From Butyrivibrio sp. NC3005 (GTDB lineage: Bacteria; Bacillota; Clostridia; Lachnospirales; Lachnospiraceae): a stretch of 64,000 nucleotides of DNA. The stretch is from the NCBI RefSeq assembly GCF_000424545.1, contig NZ_AUKC01000013.1, forward strand, positions 1 to 64,000. Reading direction: 5' to 3'. Positions 8,201 through 19,257 of the stretch are shown here, piece by piece; the first letter of the stretch is position 1; each line of letters begins with the position of its first letter. Made by a program: the position numbers and the translations under genes. The notes beneath the pieces were generated by a model that did no database searches, was not told where the DNA came from, and was given only the letters and a program-made list of their open reading frames with translations.

Positions 8201-9202
8201 ATGCTTAAAACATTAGAAGTATGTTTTGCTTCTGTTTTATTTATTGTTCTAATAGTAATTAACCTTTTTTATAATAATCAAAAAGGTTGCAAAATTCTTG
8301 AAACACTTAAAAATCTGTTGGAAAAGTTTCTGAAGTGTTTCAAAAAAATTTTGAATAGTTATACAAAAATATATAACATAGATGATAATAAAACAGGTGA
8401 TAATAAAACTTGGAAACGTGTATGTGTTGTTTATGCTATTTTGTTTTTGGTATTTATTTTGTTGGTTTCTTTCTCCACTTCCATTGAAGCAAGTGATAAT
8501 AAAGCTATAGTACTTGTTACCACGATAGTTTGTTTTATTGTTTTGTTTCTTTTATCATTTTCTATTTTTGGAATTTTATTTGCATCGATTTCTTGGTTTA
8601 TTGATTTTTATGGAAATAATGAAAACAAGTACAGTAAGATTATATTTAGTATATCTGTAAGTATGGTTTTATTTGTGTTATTTGCTTTTTTATATCCAGA
8701 TATTTTTTATTCACATAATAAATTTTTAGCTTATGTATTCCTAGCAGGAACTATTACTTTCTATTTAAGAATTATTGAATTGTTGTTTATAATGATAAAA
8801 AACCCATTTAATGCTGTGAATAGTAATGACGATAAAAAGTCAGAACAGAGTGATGAACTCAAAAAAACAGAGCGAAGTCTAAAACGAATTATAATATCAT
8901 CAATCACTATTGTAATAATGATGATATTGGATCTTTTTTTTATGACATTAGGAGTAAATTGTATATGTAATAATGCTTATACTTTTGGTACAAGTAAAAA
9001 ACACATTATTATACAATTGTTCTATTATACAATTATTTCATTCACGACAATTGGATATGGAGATGTAGTTCCTCAACATCTTTGCAGTCAGATTTTGGCT
9101 AGTCTAATTTCAATATCTAGTGTTTTGTGTTTAATTATTTTTATTGGTTCTTTATTCTCGCATAATATTTTTATTAACGAAGAAAAAGCAAGCAAAAGTT
9201 AA
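8201..9202 (+). CDS. K+ channel-like membrane protein with TTIGYGD selectivity filter
   Basis: Integral membrane protein of 333 aa. About six hydrophobic segments come before a pore module: a helix near residues 225-245, a pore loop with the potassium selectivity filter TTIGYGD at about residues 282-288, and a last transmembrane helix (ASLISISSVLCLIIF region). That is the Ion_trans_2 arrangement, so passive K+ conduction across the cytoplasmic membrane is the likely activity. Unlike many bacterial K+ channels it has no C-terminal RCK domain; the tail ends about 15 residues after the last helix. A charged loop (about residues 208-226) divides the protein. The start has the site aaaggaaaag. It stands alone about 1 kb after the CRISPR array and shares its AT-rich codon use. 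Confidence 0.75.
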   Translation: MLKTLEVCFASVLFIVLIVINLFYNNQKGCKILETLKNLLEKFLKCFKKILNSYTKIYNIDDNKTGDNKTWKRVCVVYAILFLVFILLVSFSTSIEASDNKAIVLVTTIVCFIVLFLLSFSIFGILFASISWFIDFYGNNENKYSKIIFSISVSMVLFVLFAFLYPDIFYSHNKFLAYVFLAGTITFYLRIIELLFIMIKNPFNAVNSNDDKKSEQSDELKKTERSLKRIIISSITIVIMMILDLFFMTLGVNCICNNAYTFGTSKKHIIIQLFYYTIISFTTIGYGDVVPQHLCSQILASLISISSVLCLIIFIGSLFSHNIFINEEKASKS

Positions 9203-9344
9203 GATAAAACCTGTATACGAGGATGCTTAATTAGGTTTTTACAAATGATAAAAATTATCATTATCAATACTTGTTTTACTTCTCATTTTTGACTATACTA
9301 GTGTTTTGTTAGTAAGAGCTAACATCAAACATAGGAGGTTTGCG

Positions 9345-11276
9345 ATGAGGAGAGGGAATAAAAAATTGTTTTATTCAGTAGGGCTGGCAGCTGCATTGTC
9401 TGTTTCTGTGATGTTCACACCACTTGGAATGGAGAATGTCAGTGCCAAGGAGCAAGTTGTACTCCACAAAGAAGAGAGCGTTTCTTTGGAAACTGGGCAG
9501 ACAGCACTTCTTGAGTGTGAGAGAGCTTATGGCTACAGCGATTATGACATTAGCTGGTCATTTGACAAGGAAGGAATCGTTAGTATTGTAAGCAGTGATG
9601 ATGGTAACACATATGATTCCTATACTAATGCTGTGATAAAGGCTGAACATGCAGGAAAGACAACAGTTACTATGCATGCTGACTATCATGGAATGTGGTC
9701 ATATGATGAAAAGTTCGAAGTTGAAGTAACAGGTGATTCTTCTGATGACAATGGAAATAGTGAAGAAGAGAAAGAAGACACCAAAAATCTTTATATCCGA
9801 TTAGTTGGAAGTTTTAATCACAAGATGGTTGGCGAGCAGGATGTTGATACTGTTTCTAGTGCAACACATGTAAGCTACAAAAGTGACGATGTGAATGCTG
9901 TTAAACTTGAGGCAGCACTTGTTGACAAGGATACTGCAAGAGACGACATCAGCGAGGATGCATGGCATTCTTTGAGCTATTTTGAAAAAAGTGAAGATGC
10001 TGTAAAAATAAATCCGGATCATACAAAGACCAAAATTGATATTTGTCCTCAGTGTCCGGGTGTTGAGGCATCATATAATGTTTGGGATGGAACAGTTATT
10101 CTTAAAGGAACTCCGCAAAAAGAAGGTAACTATAAGGTGTCTGTTACATTTACAGATACTGAAAATAGAACCGCAGTAAGTAACGAAGTTGATTTTCATG
10201 TTTATGCTCAAAGCGAAAAACTAATCGATAATTTGAAGTATGAAAACTGTACCAAGACACCAGATGGAAAATACATTTATGATCAGACATCATGGTATAT
10301 GCCTGATCTTGGTGAAAGTACAGTTAAAGTGCCAAAGGATATAAAAGCCTGGTTTGGTTCTCATGAAATGGGAACATACGGTGAACTCGGAAAGGCGATT
10401 TCTCTTACTAATGGAGAGCAGCCTACTCAGACTCTTATAATTCCCAAAGGTGCCAATCTTACTATGGTAAATATGCGCGTTCATAGTAGCGTTAAGATTA
10501 TCGTAGAAAAAGGTGCAAAATTTTCAATCAGACAGTCTACATTAGAGGGAATAGTAGATGTAAAAAAAGGCGCATCAATTTCTGTTGATTACATTGATTA
10601 TGGTGAAGATAAGGGATTTATCTATGGTTCTGCTGTAAATGGACAGATAAGACTTCATGATGGCGCAACTATAGAAAATGCAAGAATTATTTCTCACACG
10701 AATTTTTCTCAAAGAGATGATTTTAACAGGAAAAACAGTGAACCTGTAGTTAAAGTTGATGGAAAAGTTAATGTTAAAGGAGATGTTTACATATTGGCAG
10801 ATGAAGCAGCCGATTATGGTGTTGGCCAAAAAGCTTTATATGTAAAAGGCTCTTTGAACGTCCCAGAAGGCTCTACTTTGGCAGTATATGGTGGCGGAAG
10901 ATCTCAGCTTTCTTCTAAAGGCGGAGATGCCATTACTTTGAATAAGGGTAAAATTGCAGGAAATGGAAGACTTGTTGCTATTGGCGGATTCGGAATGAAT
11001 CTTACAGGTAATAGAAGCATTATAGGCGGCGGATGTGCTGTATCAGGAAATGGAAGCATTTCTATTAGCAAAGCATACCTTGAAGGTGGTTATAGCTTTG
11101 ATAAAGAAACAGATCCTGTAGGCGGAAAAGTAAAGTTCCCGGCAAAAGCAAACTGCAAATTCGTAACCGGTAAGTGCATCGCAGGAACAGGTGAAACAAC
11201 AAGTCCATATTATTGGTCAGGGACAGGCGACTCTAATGGTACATGTCCAAAGATTGATGCTATTCCATTCAACTAA
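9345..11276 (+). CDS. Large secreted surface protein, Ig-like then beta-solenoid-like
   Basis: Predicted exported protein of 643 aa, not assigned to a named family. The N-terminus has a basic start (MRRGNKKLF), a hydrophobic core and a likely cleavage after NVSA near residue 36. Residues about 40-140 look like a bacterial Ig-like (BIG2-type) domain. An acidic linker (DSSDDNGNSEEEKED) follows, then an Ig-like region containing a CPQCPG pair. From about residue 320 the sequence repeats short strand-turn units (VKVDGKVNVKGDVYI, AKFSIRQSTLEG, GKIAGNGRL), which suggests a beta-solenoid. There is no LPXTG or second membrane segment, so attachment is unclear. The start at 9345 is chosen for its AGGAGG site; an upstream in-frame start at 9306 has none. 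It ends at a strong shared terminator. Confidence 0.7.
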   Translation: MRRGNKKLFYSVGLAAALSVSVMFTPLGMENVSAKEQVVLHKEESVSLETGQTALLECERAYGYSDYDISWSFDKEGIVSIVSSDDGNTYDSYTNAVIKAEHAGKTTVTMHADYHGMWSYDEKFEVEVTGDSSDDNGNSEEEKEDTKNLYIRLVGSFNHKMVGEQDVDTVSSATHVSYKSDDVNAVKLEAALVDKDTARDDISEDAWHSLSYFEKSEDAVKINPDHTKTKIDICPQCPGVEASYNVWDGTVILKGTPQKEGNYKVSVTFTDTENRTAVSNEVDFHVYAQSEKLIDNLKYENCTKTPDGKYIYDQTSWYMPDLGESTVKVPKDIKAWFGSHEMGTYGELGKAISLTNGEQPTQTLIIPKGANLTMVNMRVHSSVKIIVEKGAKFSIRQSTLEGIVDVKKGASISVDYIDYGEDKGFIYGSAVNGQIRLHDGATIENARIISHTNFSQRDDFNRKNSEPVVKVDGKVNVKGDVYILADEAADYGVGQKALYVKGSLNVPEGSTLAVYGGGRSQLSSKGGDAITLNKGKIAGNGRLVAIGGFGMNLTGNRSIIGGGCAVSGNGSISISKAYLEGGYSFDKETDPVGGKVKFPAKANCKFVTGKCIAGTGETTSPYYWSGTGDSNGTCPKIDAIPFN

Positions 11277-11292
11277 ATAGTGTTGTGACATT

Positions 11293-11343
11293 AAAAAAAG
11301 TAGCAATAACAAAACAAATATGTTTTGTCGTTGCTACTTTTTT
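11293..11343. terminator. Bidirectional terminator between convergent genes
   Basis: AAAAAAGTAGCAA pairs with TTGCTACTTTTTT, with a second inner stem (acaaaaca / tgttttgt). A and T tracts on both sides let it serve the secreted protein gene on the left and the acyltransferase gene on the right. Confidence 0.9.
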
Positions 11344-11347
11344 GAAA

Positions 11348-12430
11348 TTATCTAACTGATTCTCTTGCAAGTGCTCTTGGTTTAATTGCAAGTTGAGGAA
11401 CTTTAATGCTTGCAAGTTTCTTTACAATGATGAAGAAAACAAGTGATGCAATAAGCGTAAGTGGAAGGTTTAAAGTGCTTTCTTCTGCTGCAATAAATTC
11501 ATATGTATATATGATTACAACATACTGTATTACATACATTTTGGTAATATTACTGCTAAGCTGTTTAAAGTATGTCTTGACACTTTCTGGCAGTATGCAG
11601 CTTGCTACGTAGCAAAGTGCAAGATATCCAAATCCAAATGCGAGCATACAGAGGTTTCCATATAATCCCATGTGATAATAAGGTATCTGATATTTGTTAT
11701 CAAGCTGTCCGAAGTCAATTGAAAGGTAGAAAGCAACTACCATCATTATTCCGTAGATAGGAAATCCGATTAAAGCAAGTTTTCCATAAAAAGCCTTTTT
11801 GTTGCTGCAATTTGAAAGTGCTGTTCCAAATATATATCCTGCAAGTGGGAAGATTATCCATGAGCAGTAAGGAAAATATGAAGTGTCATTAACTCCGATA
11901 AAAAGATCTATTGCATAACCAAATCCTTCTTCAGGAAGTGTAAGATATTTGGAAATCAATTCTCCAGCAAGAGATACGACAACTCCGTAGGCAACAATTT
12001 TTTTCATGTTCCAGTTGAATTTTTTTATAATAGCAAATGTGAGGAAAGTAAGTGCTGCAAACTGTAAGATGTCAACATTAAGAAGTTCACTTATAGCAGT
12101 TCCGAGTCTGCTAGAATCTTTTGCTGTAAAAAACAAAATTATATGTGGGAGTGAATAAACAAGGAAGTTATACACATAACTTAGTACAAGCATTTGTCCG
12201 CCACGCTTTGCAAGCTGTTGCCATGTATTATTTCTTGAATATACAATACCGATTCCAAGTGCGAACATGAAAATCGGAGCACCTGGAGGGCTTCCAAGGA
12301 ATTCAATTATCGATTCAGCCAAAGAGTTGCTGCCATCGAAAAAGTATTCTGTGGTATGCACAAGAACCATGTAGATGATTGCTAAGCCTTTAGCAATATC
12401 AATTTCTACTTGTCTTCCCTTATTAATCAT
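11348..12430 (-). CDS. Multi-pass membrane acyltransferase-like protein (HGSNAT/DUF1624-like)
   Basis: Membrane protein of 360 aa with about ten hydrophobic helices. The N-terminus (VEIDIAKGLAIIYMVLVHTT) carries the Asp-Lys-Gly and His signature seen in DUF1624/heparan-alpha-glucosaminide acetyltransferase-like and related acyltransferase-3 proteins, which move acyl groups across the membrane to sugars or other surface molecules. A GSPPGAPIFMFALGIGIVYS segment follows. The substrate cannot be read from the sequence. It has its own site (aaaggg, 7-8 nt before the ATG) and is separated by 324 bp from the next gene on the same strand, so it is probably a single-gene unit. It converges on the secreted protein gene, but a link between them is only a guess. 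Confidence 0.65.
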   Translation of the reverse strand: MINKGRQVEIDIAKGLAIIYMVLVHTTEYFFDGSNSLAESIIEFLGSPPGAPIFMFALGIGIVYSRNNTWQQLAKRGGQMLVLSYVYNFLVYSLPHIILFFTAKDSSRLGTAISELLNVDILQFAALTFLTFAIIKKFNWNMKKIVAYGVVVSLAGELISKYLTLPEEGFGYAIDLFIGVNDTSYFPYCSWIIFPLAGYIFGTALSNCSNKKAFYGKLALIGFPIYGIMMVVAFYLSIDFGQLDNKYQIPYYHMGLYGNLCMLAFGFGYLALCYVASCILPESVKTYFKQLSSNITKMYVIQYVVIIYTYEFIAAEESTLNLPLTLIASLVFFIIVKKLASIKVPQLAIKPRALARESVR

Positions 12431-12754
12431 GACAAAATCCCTTTCTAAATAAAATACAACCTAAAAATGATACTTAAATAATTTTGGATTCATGCGGATT
12501 TACAAAAATCTCAGTAAGTAGTCATATTCTTTGTATGAGCAAGGTAAATTAGGTTATGGTTACCTAGCTGTAAATCATTGTAATCATAAAAATGCACCTT
12601 GTCTACAAAGAAATGCAAATTTATGATTTCTTAATCCTTGCTTTATAATTAAAAAACACTTTGTTATCAAAATATGCTCATTTCTAAACTAGCATAAATG
12701 GATAGCAAAGTGTTTGGCAATAAAGTGTTTTTTTAATAAAGTATTTGGTTTGTT
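12431..12754. other. Intergenic region between two minus-strand genes
   Basis: Holds the terminator of the PH-like protein gene (12649-12715) and presumably the promoter of the acyltransferase gene. I see no other gene or repeat in it. Confidence 0.6.
12649..12715 (-). terminator. Terminator of the PH-like protein gene
   Basis: A 15-bp stem (12654-12668 with 12701-12715, one mismatch) with an inner TGCT/AGCA stem. On the minus strand it runs into a T-rich tail, so it ends the transcript of the gene at 12755-13690. Confidence 0.75.
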
Positions 12755-13690
12755 TTAGGCAGCGTATGGAATTTGATAATCTTGCAAATAAGCTAAAAAC
12801 AAAACATAGTTAGTAAAACTACTGTCTATTCTAGTTATTTTGGTTGTGTTTTTAAGGGTAATGCATACTTCCTCAATATAGTAGGAAGAATTCTTTCTTT
12901 GTTTATATGTAACTTCAGTATGGAATGAAGTTACATCGCTTAGTGAAAAAGATTGTTTTCTTCCAAGTAAGCTTTTTATTTCAATGTCTGGTCCGTTTAT
13001 ACTTACCGTTTTGGAGATATCATTAATTACCATTGCCACCGAACCAATAAAAATAAGTGTAATGACAATACTAAGGATATCTAAATTTGCTATTGAAAAA
13101 CTGTTTTTATTCGTATACGAAATGTAGCACATAAAAGCTATAAGACATACTATCTCAAATATCGAATATGATTTTAACTTTTTGGACATTTTGAAAGAAT
13201 GAGTTACAAAGGTGTTTGGTCTATAATTTTTAGGAACGCTTCCAACCTGGCGTATACATAAGTTGTTTTGTCTTAAGACATTAAAGAAATACTGCTTACC
13301 ATTTGGATTTATGTTTAGAAGATCAATTATTATTTCTTTGTCTGGAGATGAAAGAGTTATAAAGCTCTGAGAATCACAAAGGCAGGTAGTTACTGTCTGT
13401 AATGGTATTTTCTTTTCGAAAATACCATATTTAACAGAAATACTGTTAGAAGTAATGACATATTTTCTTTCAAGTAATCCAAAAACTCCAAAATATAGCA
13501 CAAAGGCAATAATTAAAGAACCAGCGCAAAGAAGAGGAGATTCAAGAATTCCATTTGACCATGCAAATGTGGTAAGACCGGATAGAGCAATAAAAGTTAT
13601 AAAAAAGACTAGAGTTAGTGTTCTAAGGCGATTATCAATAATTATTACATTGTTTTTTCTAACGTGTGGCTGATATCTTTGTTTAAACAT
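12755..13690 (-). CDS. Membrane protein with PH-like domain, function unknown
   Basis: Membrane protein of 311 aa. Two hydrophobic helices lie at about residues 25-75, followed by LLERKYVITSNSISVKYGIF, which resembles the start of a bacterial PH-like (bPH2/DUF304) domain: a Tyr-x-Ile strand and a KYGIF turn. Another pair of helices sits at about 175-220 and a second soluble beta-rich domain (about 225-311) resembles the first. Such proteins are thought to act at the membrane, but I can give no reaction. The site aaagagga precedes ATG. It is divergent from the lipoprotein esterase gene and has its own terminator. Confidence 0.6.
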   Translation of the reverse strand: MFKQRYQPHVRKNNVIIIDNRLRTLTLVFFITFIALSGLTTFAWSNGILESPLLCAGSLIIAFVLYFGVFGLLERKYVITSNSISVKYGIFEKKIPLQTVTTCLCDSQSFITLSSPDKEIIIDLLNINPNGKQYFFNVLRQNNLCIRQVGSVPKNYRPNTFVTHSFKMSKKLKSYSIFEIVCLIAFMCYISYTNKNSFSIANLDILSIVITLIFIGSVAMVINDISKTVSINGPDIEIKSLLGRKQSFSLSDVTSFHTEVTYKQRKNSSYYIEEVCITLKNTTKITRIDSSFTNYVLFLAYLQDYQIPYAA

Positions 13691-15111
<1,421 letters not shown>

Positions 15112-15116
15112 AAAAA

Positions 15117-15169
15117 TATGTGCAAATTGGTTCTTTAAAGTTTTTTATGGACCAATTTGCACTTTTTTC
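15117..15169 (+). terminator. Terminator of the lipoprotein esterase gene
   Basis: A perfect 12-bp stem GTGCAAATTGGT (15120-15131) with its complement (15151-15162), followed by six T. Confidence 0.92.
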
Positions 15170-15267
15170 TAATTATACTTGCAATTAATGTAGCTTTCTG
15201 GAAAATTCTGTATCTTTCCCATTAAATATGTTATGATATTTTACGGTTTGTTTTACCTTAGTAAAAA

Positions 15268-15539
15268 TATAGATTTTTGTCACTTCGTTCCAAAAACTAA
15301 GCAAACTGGCCATTAAAAAAAGGCTTCGCCTTGGACCAGTTTGCTACTTGATTTTTATTCTCACGAAACTCGCAGTAAATGCGAGTTTCTGAATGTAAGT
15401 GACAAGAAGTCATGACTTTTTGCTGAGATTTATGATAATCATCAGCAAGAATATTGCTTTTTTGGACAAAATTTCTCTTGACGACAAATTTTGGTCTGGT
15501 ACGGTTCTTGATTTTCCTGATGGAAACAATAACCTATTG
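15268..15539 (+). repeat. Modular palindromic repeat, copy R1 (modules A-B-C-D-E-F-G)
   Basis: Non-coding chain of hairpins between the esterase and helicase genes. In order: end motif A (atagatttttgtcac, 15269); hairpin B with stem GCAAACTGG/CCAGTTTGC and inner AAGGC-TTC-GCCTT (15301-15344); hairpin C, AAACTCGCA/TGCGAGTTT (about 15363-15390); palindrome D around CAAGAAGTCATGACTT (about 15400-15420); hairpin E, TGCTGA/TCAGCA (15421-15447); hairpin F, CAAAATTT/AAATTTTG (about 15461-15495); hairpin G, GGTTCTTG/CAATAACC with one mismatch (15503-15534). The same modules recur at 34.6, 50.6, 52.0 and 54.0 kb. A 64-codon frame here (15399-15593) is repeat sequence, not a gene. Confidence 0.9.
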
Positions 15540-15624
15540 TATAAAAACAAGTGCAGCAGGAATTATTACGTTTTTTATATTGAAGGAAAGTGATAGTTGT
15601 TGCTACTGAAGGGAGTTTGTAGCT

Positions 15625-18600
15625 TTGGAATGGGAAGAATATTTTAGTGACGATATTTTAAAAAGAGGAAAAGAGTACTTTGAAAAAGAAAAAGTAAAAA
15701 GATTCGAGGTAGATGACAAAGAAAAATCCTGTCAGGCAAAGGTACTAGGAACTCACATATATAATGTCAAGATTAAAAAAAGTAAATATGGTTATGATTT
15801 TGAATGTGATTGTGAGAATTCCAAAAACTTTCATTGCAAACATATGGCAGCAGTAATGTATAAGTGGTCATATACTAGTCTGGAAGATTTGAATGAGGAG
15901 TATGGGTTTGAGTCTGATAAGGATAGCTTCTTTTTTAATATAAAAAAAATAGTAAAATCTGAAAAAGATTTTTCATATTCTGATTTTGAAGAGGCTAAAG
16001 AGTTAATAGATAAAGGAAAGATTGAACTTACCGAAGTTGAAGATCATTCTCTAAATAATGGAATTACCGGTATAAATGTTCTAAGGCTTCAAGGAACATA
16101 TCATAATAGCTTAGCAAGCTATGATGTTAGTGCTACTATATCTCAAGATAAGATTATTTTATCAAACTGTAATTATTGTAATTATGATATTCCAAATATA
16201 TTTTTTAATTCAGGTTCAAAATGCAAACATATTTTAGCCCTGATTCTTTTAGCTGACAATTATATTGCAAAATATAATCCCGGTGATGCAACAGATTATG
16301 CAGGAAGTAGTTTATTGCAGAAATATAAAAATATACGTGGAATAAAGAAAATAGACGATGACATAACAAGAACGAATCTTGTTAGAATCGTTCCAAAGGT
16401 TTCAGTTGACAGTAAGGCTCAAATGTCTGTTTGTTTTAAAGCTGGTATTGAAAAACTCAATATTATTAAAAATGTTCCTGAGTTTATTGAGGCAAGAGAA
16501 AAGTTTAAAGTAATAGATCTTGCAAAGAATAATACTATTTCTTTTATGGATTACGATTTAACTGTGGAAGCATCAAAGTATTTTGATTTTATGCTCGAGT
16601 CAAAAAGATTGGATGAATATGTTAGAGAACAAGTTACAAGGCTTGTTTCATCTTTGTATGATTTTTCATTAAAAAAAGCGCCTAAACAAAAGATAAATCT
16701 GACATCTGAACTTATAGATAAGTTTTATGATATATCTGAAAATACTTATGTAGAGTTTTCAAGTGAAGGTGCAGGTAATCAAAGCGTATTTTTTGGAAAA
16801 AAAGATATAAGAGCAAGTGTTATTGTAGATAAAGTTATTGATGAAAAAGGAAATTTTGCCTATGCAAATGTAATAGTTAAAATGCCTCTTCTATTTAAGG
16901 GAAACGAGTACAATTATTTTTTTGATGAAGATGATGGCCTTTTCTCAAGAGTTGATGAACTTTCCGAGGAATTTATGCTATTGTTTGAATTTGCCAAAGA
17001 CGGAAATACAAGCTTTAGAATTGGTAAAAAGAGATTATCCGAGTTTTATTACCGAATACTACCTCAACTAATGGATGCGCCTGATATTGAGGTTCAGATA
17101 ACTGATCGTGAAGTATTGGAAGAAAATCTTCCGCCGCAGTGCCGGATTGTTTATTATCTAGATGCGGACGACGACATTTTAAAAGCCAGAGCCGTAGCTT
17201 TATATGGTGATAAGGAATTTCAGGTTCGTGTAGCTGCTGAACAGGAATATCCGCTTCCACAAGATAGAGATATAGAATATGAGCAGTCAGCTTTAGACGT
17301 TTTGATGCGCTATTTTCCACATAATGAAAAGGGAGATGATTTTTGTTATTCTTATAAAAGGAGTGACGTTATATACGAAATTCTGGAAGAGGGATTAAAG
17401 GAATTAATGTCAGTTGGTGAGGTCAAGGCAACTGATGAGTTTAACCGACTAAGAATAAGGAAGACTCCAAAGGTGAGCATTGGTGTATCTATTTCTAATG
17501 GTATTCTGGATCTTGATATACAAACTGATGATATGTCTTCAGAGGAGCTGCTTGAACTGCTTGAAAGTTATCGTAAGAAAAAGAAATATCATATACTTAG
17601 AAATGGTGAGTTCATACGTCTTGAGCGAGAGAATACTATTGAAGAACTTAATGCTACAATGCAATCAATGGGAATTTCTGCAAAAGAGTTTACAAAAGGA
17701 AAACTTCATCTTCCTTTGTATCGTTCATTATATATAAATAAGCTATTGGAAGAACATGACGAAATAGCAGCAAAGAGAGATAAGAATTTCAAGAATCTAA
17801 TAAGAAATTTTAATGAAGTTAAAGATTCGGATTTTGAAGTTCCAGAGAGCCTGTCCAATACTTTGAGAGAATATCAGGCATATGGATTTAAGTGGCTTAC
17901 GACATTATCAGAATTGGGCTTTGGAGGAATACTGGCTGATGACATGGGACTTGGTAAGACCCTACAGGTTATAACCTTTCTTCTTTCTCGTAAGGAAATA
18001 GAAAAGGAAAATGGAAAAAATATTTCAGCTCTTATTGTGTGTCCTGCTTCTCTTGTTTATAACTGGGAAGAAGAGTTTAAGAAATTTGCTCCATCTATAG
18101 ATGTTAAGACAGTAACCGGTAGTACTTCTGAAAGAAAAAAGCTTCTGTCAGCCCAAAAGCTTCCTGAAGTTTTGGTGACTTCATACGATTTATTAAAGAG
18201 AGATATTGGGTTATATGAAGAACATAAATTTGACTATGAAATAATTGATGAAGCACAGTACATAAAGAATCAAACTGCTGCCGTAAGTAAGGCTGTAAAA
18301 GTTATAAAGAGTAATCAAAGATTTGCACTTACAGGTACACCAATAGAGAACAGACTTAGTGAGCTTTGGAGTATTTTTGATTATCTAATGCCGGGATTTC
18401 TATATACCTATGATAGATTCAAAACTGATTTTGAGAATAGCATCACCAAAGATAAGGATGAGAATGCTATTAATCAGTTAAAAAATATGGTAAGTCCGTT
18501 TATATTAAGAAGACTTAAAGAAAATGTTTTAAATGATTTGCCTGAGAAAATCGAAGAAATTAGATTTTCAAAATTTGAGAGTAAGCAAAGAAAACTATAT

Positions 18601-19257
18601 GATGCACAAGTTACACATATGAAAAAAATACTTACAAGTAAGGAATATAGCGCTGGTAAAGATAAGATTAAAGTATTGGCTGAACTGACCAAGATAAGAG
18701 AAATCTGCTGTGATCCAAGTCTTATTACAGAAGGATATACAGGTGATTCGGCTAAGAGACTTTCTTGTATGCAGCTTATTGAGAGTGCGATTGATGGAGG
18801 TCATAAAATCCTTCTTTTCTCACAGTTTACATCCATGCTCGAACTGTTGGAAAAAGATTTACAAAGTGCAGGTATAGAGTATTACAAGATAACTGGTCAA
18901 ACACCTAAAGAAGATAGAGTAAAACTGGTACATGCTTTTAATAAAAATGAAATACCGGTTTTCCTTATTTCGCTAAAAGCTGGCGGAACCGGACTCAACC
19001 TTGTAGGCGCCGATGTAGTAATACACTATGATCCATGGTGGAATCTTGCAGCCCAAAATCAGGCAACAGACAGAGCGCACCGAATGGGCCAGAAAAAGAA
19101 AGTATCTGTATTTAAGCTTATAGCAAAAGATACTATTGAAGAGAAAATCGTTGAAATGCAGAATGCAAAGAAAGATTTGGCAGATGCAATTTTGAACGGT
19201 GAAAGTGAATCTCTTATGAGTATGAGTAAAGAACAGCTTATAGAACTCTTAGGGTAA
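15625..19257 (+). CDS. SWIM zinc-finger SNF2-family helicase
   Basis: Cytoplasmic ATP-dependent DNA translocase of 1210 aa. A SWIM zinc motif is visible near the N-terminus (Cys61, Cys63, Cys71, His73 in CDCENSKNFHCKH), with a second SWIM-like CKH near residue 200. The middle is the SNF2-associated region. The SNF2 ATPase core begins about residue 740: Walker A in ADDMGLGKT near 772-780, Walker B IIDEAQYIKN near 875, LTGTPIENRLSELWSIFDYL, and the C-terminal helicase motifs GGTGLNLVGADVVIHYDPWW and QATDRAHRMGQ. The length and layout are usual for Firmicutes members, whose physiological role is not settled. The start is TTG with the site gaaggga; MEWEEYFSDDIL matches family N-termini. The stop codon touches repeat copy R2. 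Confidence 0.92.
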   Translation: MEWEEYFSDDILKRGKEYFEKEKVKRFEVDDKEKSCQAKVLGTHIYNVKIKKSKYGYDFECDCENSKNFHCKHMAAVMYKWSYTSLEDLNEEYGFESDKDSFFFNIKKIVKSEKDFSYSDFEEAKELIDKGKIELTEVEDHSLNNGITGINVLRLQGTYHNSLASYDVSATISQDKIILSNCNYCNYDIPNIFFNSGSKCKHILALILLADNYIAKYNPGDATDYAGSSLLQKYKNIRGIKKIDDDITRTNLVRIVPKVSVDSKAQMSVCFKAGIEKLNIIKNVPEFIEAREKFKVIDLAKNNTISFMDYDLTVEASKYFDFMLESKRLDEYVREQVTRLVSSLYDFSLKKAPKQKINLTSELIDKFYDISENTYVEFSSEGAGNQSVFFGKKDIRASVIVDKVIDEKGNFAYANVIVKMPLLFKGNEYNYFFDEDDGLFSRVDELSEEFMLLFEFAKDGNTSFRIGKKRLSEFYYRILPQLMDAPDIEVQITDREVLEENLPPQCRIVYYLDADDDILKARAVALYGDKEFQVRVAAEQEYPLPQDRDIEYEQSALDVLMRYFPHNEKGDDFCYSYKRSDVIYEILEEGLKELMSVGEVKATDEFNRLRIRKTPKVSIGVSISNGILDLDIQTDDMSSEELLELLESYRKKKKYHILRNGEFIRLERENTIEELNATMQSMGISAKEFTKGKLHLPLYRSLYINKLLEEHDEIAAKRDKNFKNLIRNFNEVKDSDFEVPESLSNTLREYQAYGFKWLTTLSELGFGGILADDMGLGKTLQVITFLLSRKEIEKENGKNISALIVCPASLVYNWEEEFKKFAPSIDVKTVTGSTSERKKLLSAQKLPEVLVTSYDLLKRDIGLYEEHKFDYEIIDEAQYIKNQTAAVSKAVKVIKSNQRFALTGTPIENRLSELWSIFDYLMPGFLYTYDRFKTDFENSITKDKDENAINQLKNMVSPFILRRLKENVLNDLPEKIEEIRFSKFESKQRKLYDAQVTHMKKILTSKEYSAGKDKIKVLAELTKIREICCDPSLITEGYTGDSAKRLSCMQLIESAIDGGHKILLFSQFTSMLELLEKDLQSAGIEYYKITGQTPKEDRVKLVHAFNKNEIPVFLISLKAGGTGLNLVGADVVIHYDPWWNLAAQNQATDRAHRMGQKKKVSVFKLIAKDTIEEKIVEMQNAKKDLADAILNGESESLMSMSKEQLIELLG

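Noticed and set aside
15399-15593. 64-codon ORF between the esterase and helicase genes
   Set aside because: It lies in repeat R1 modules D-G and has no ribosome site or conserved product.
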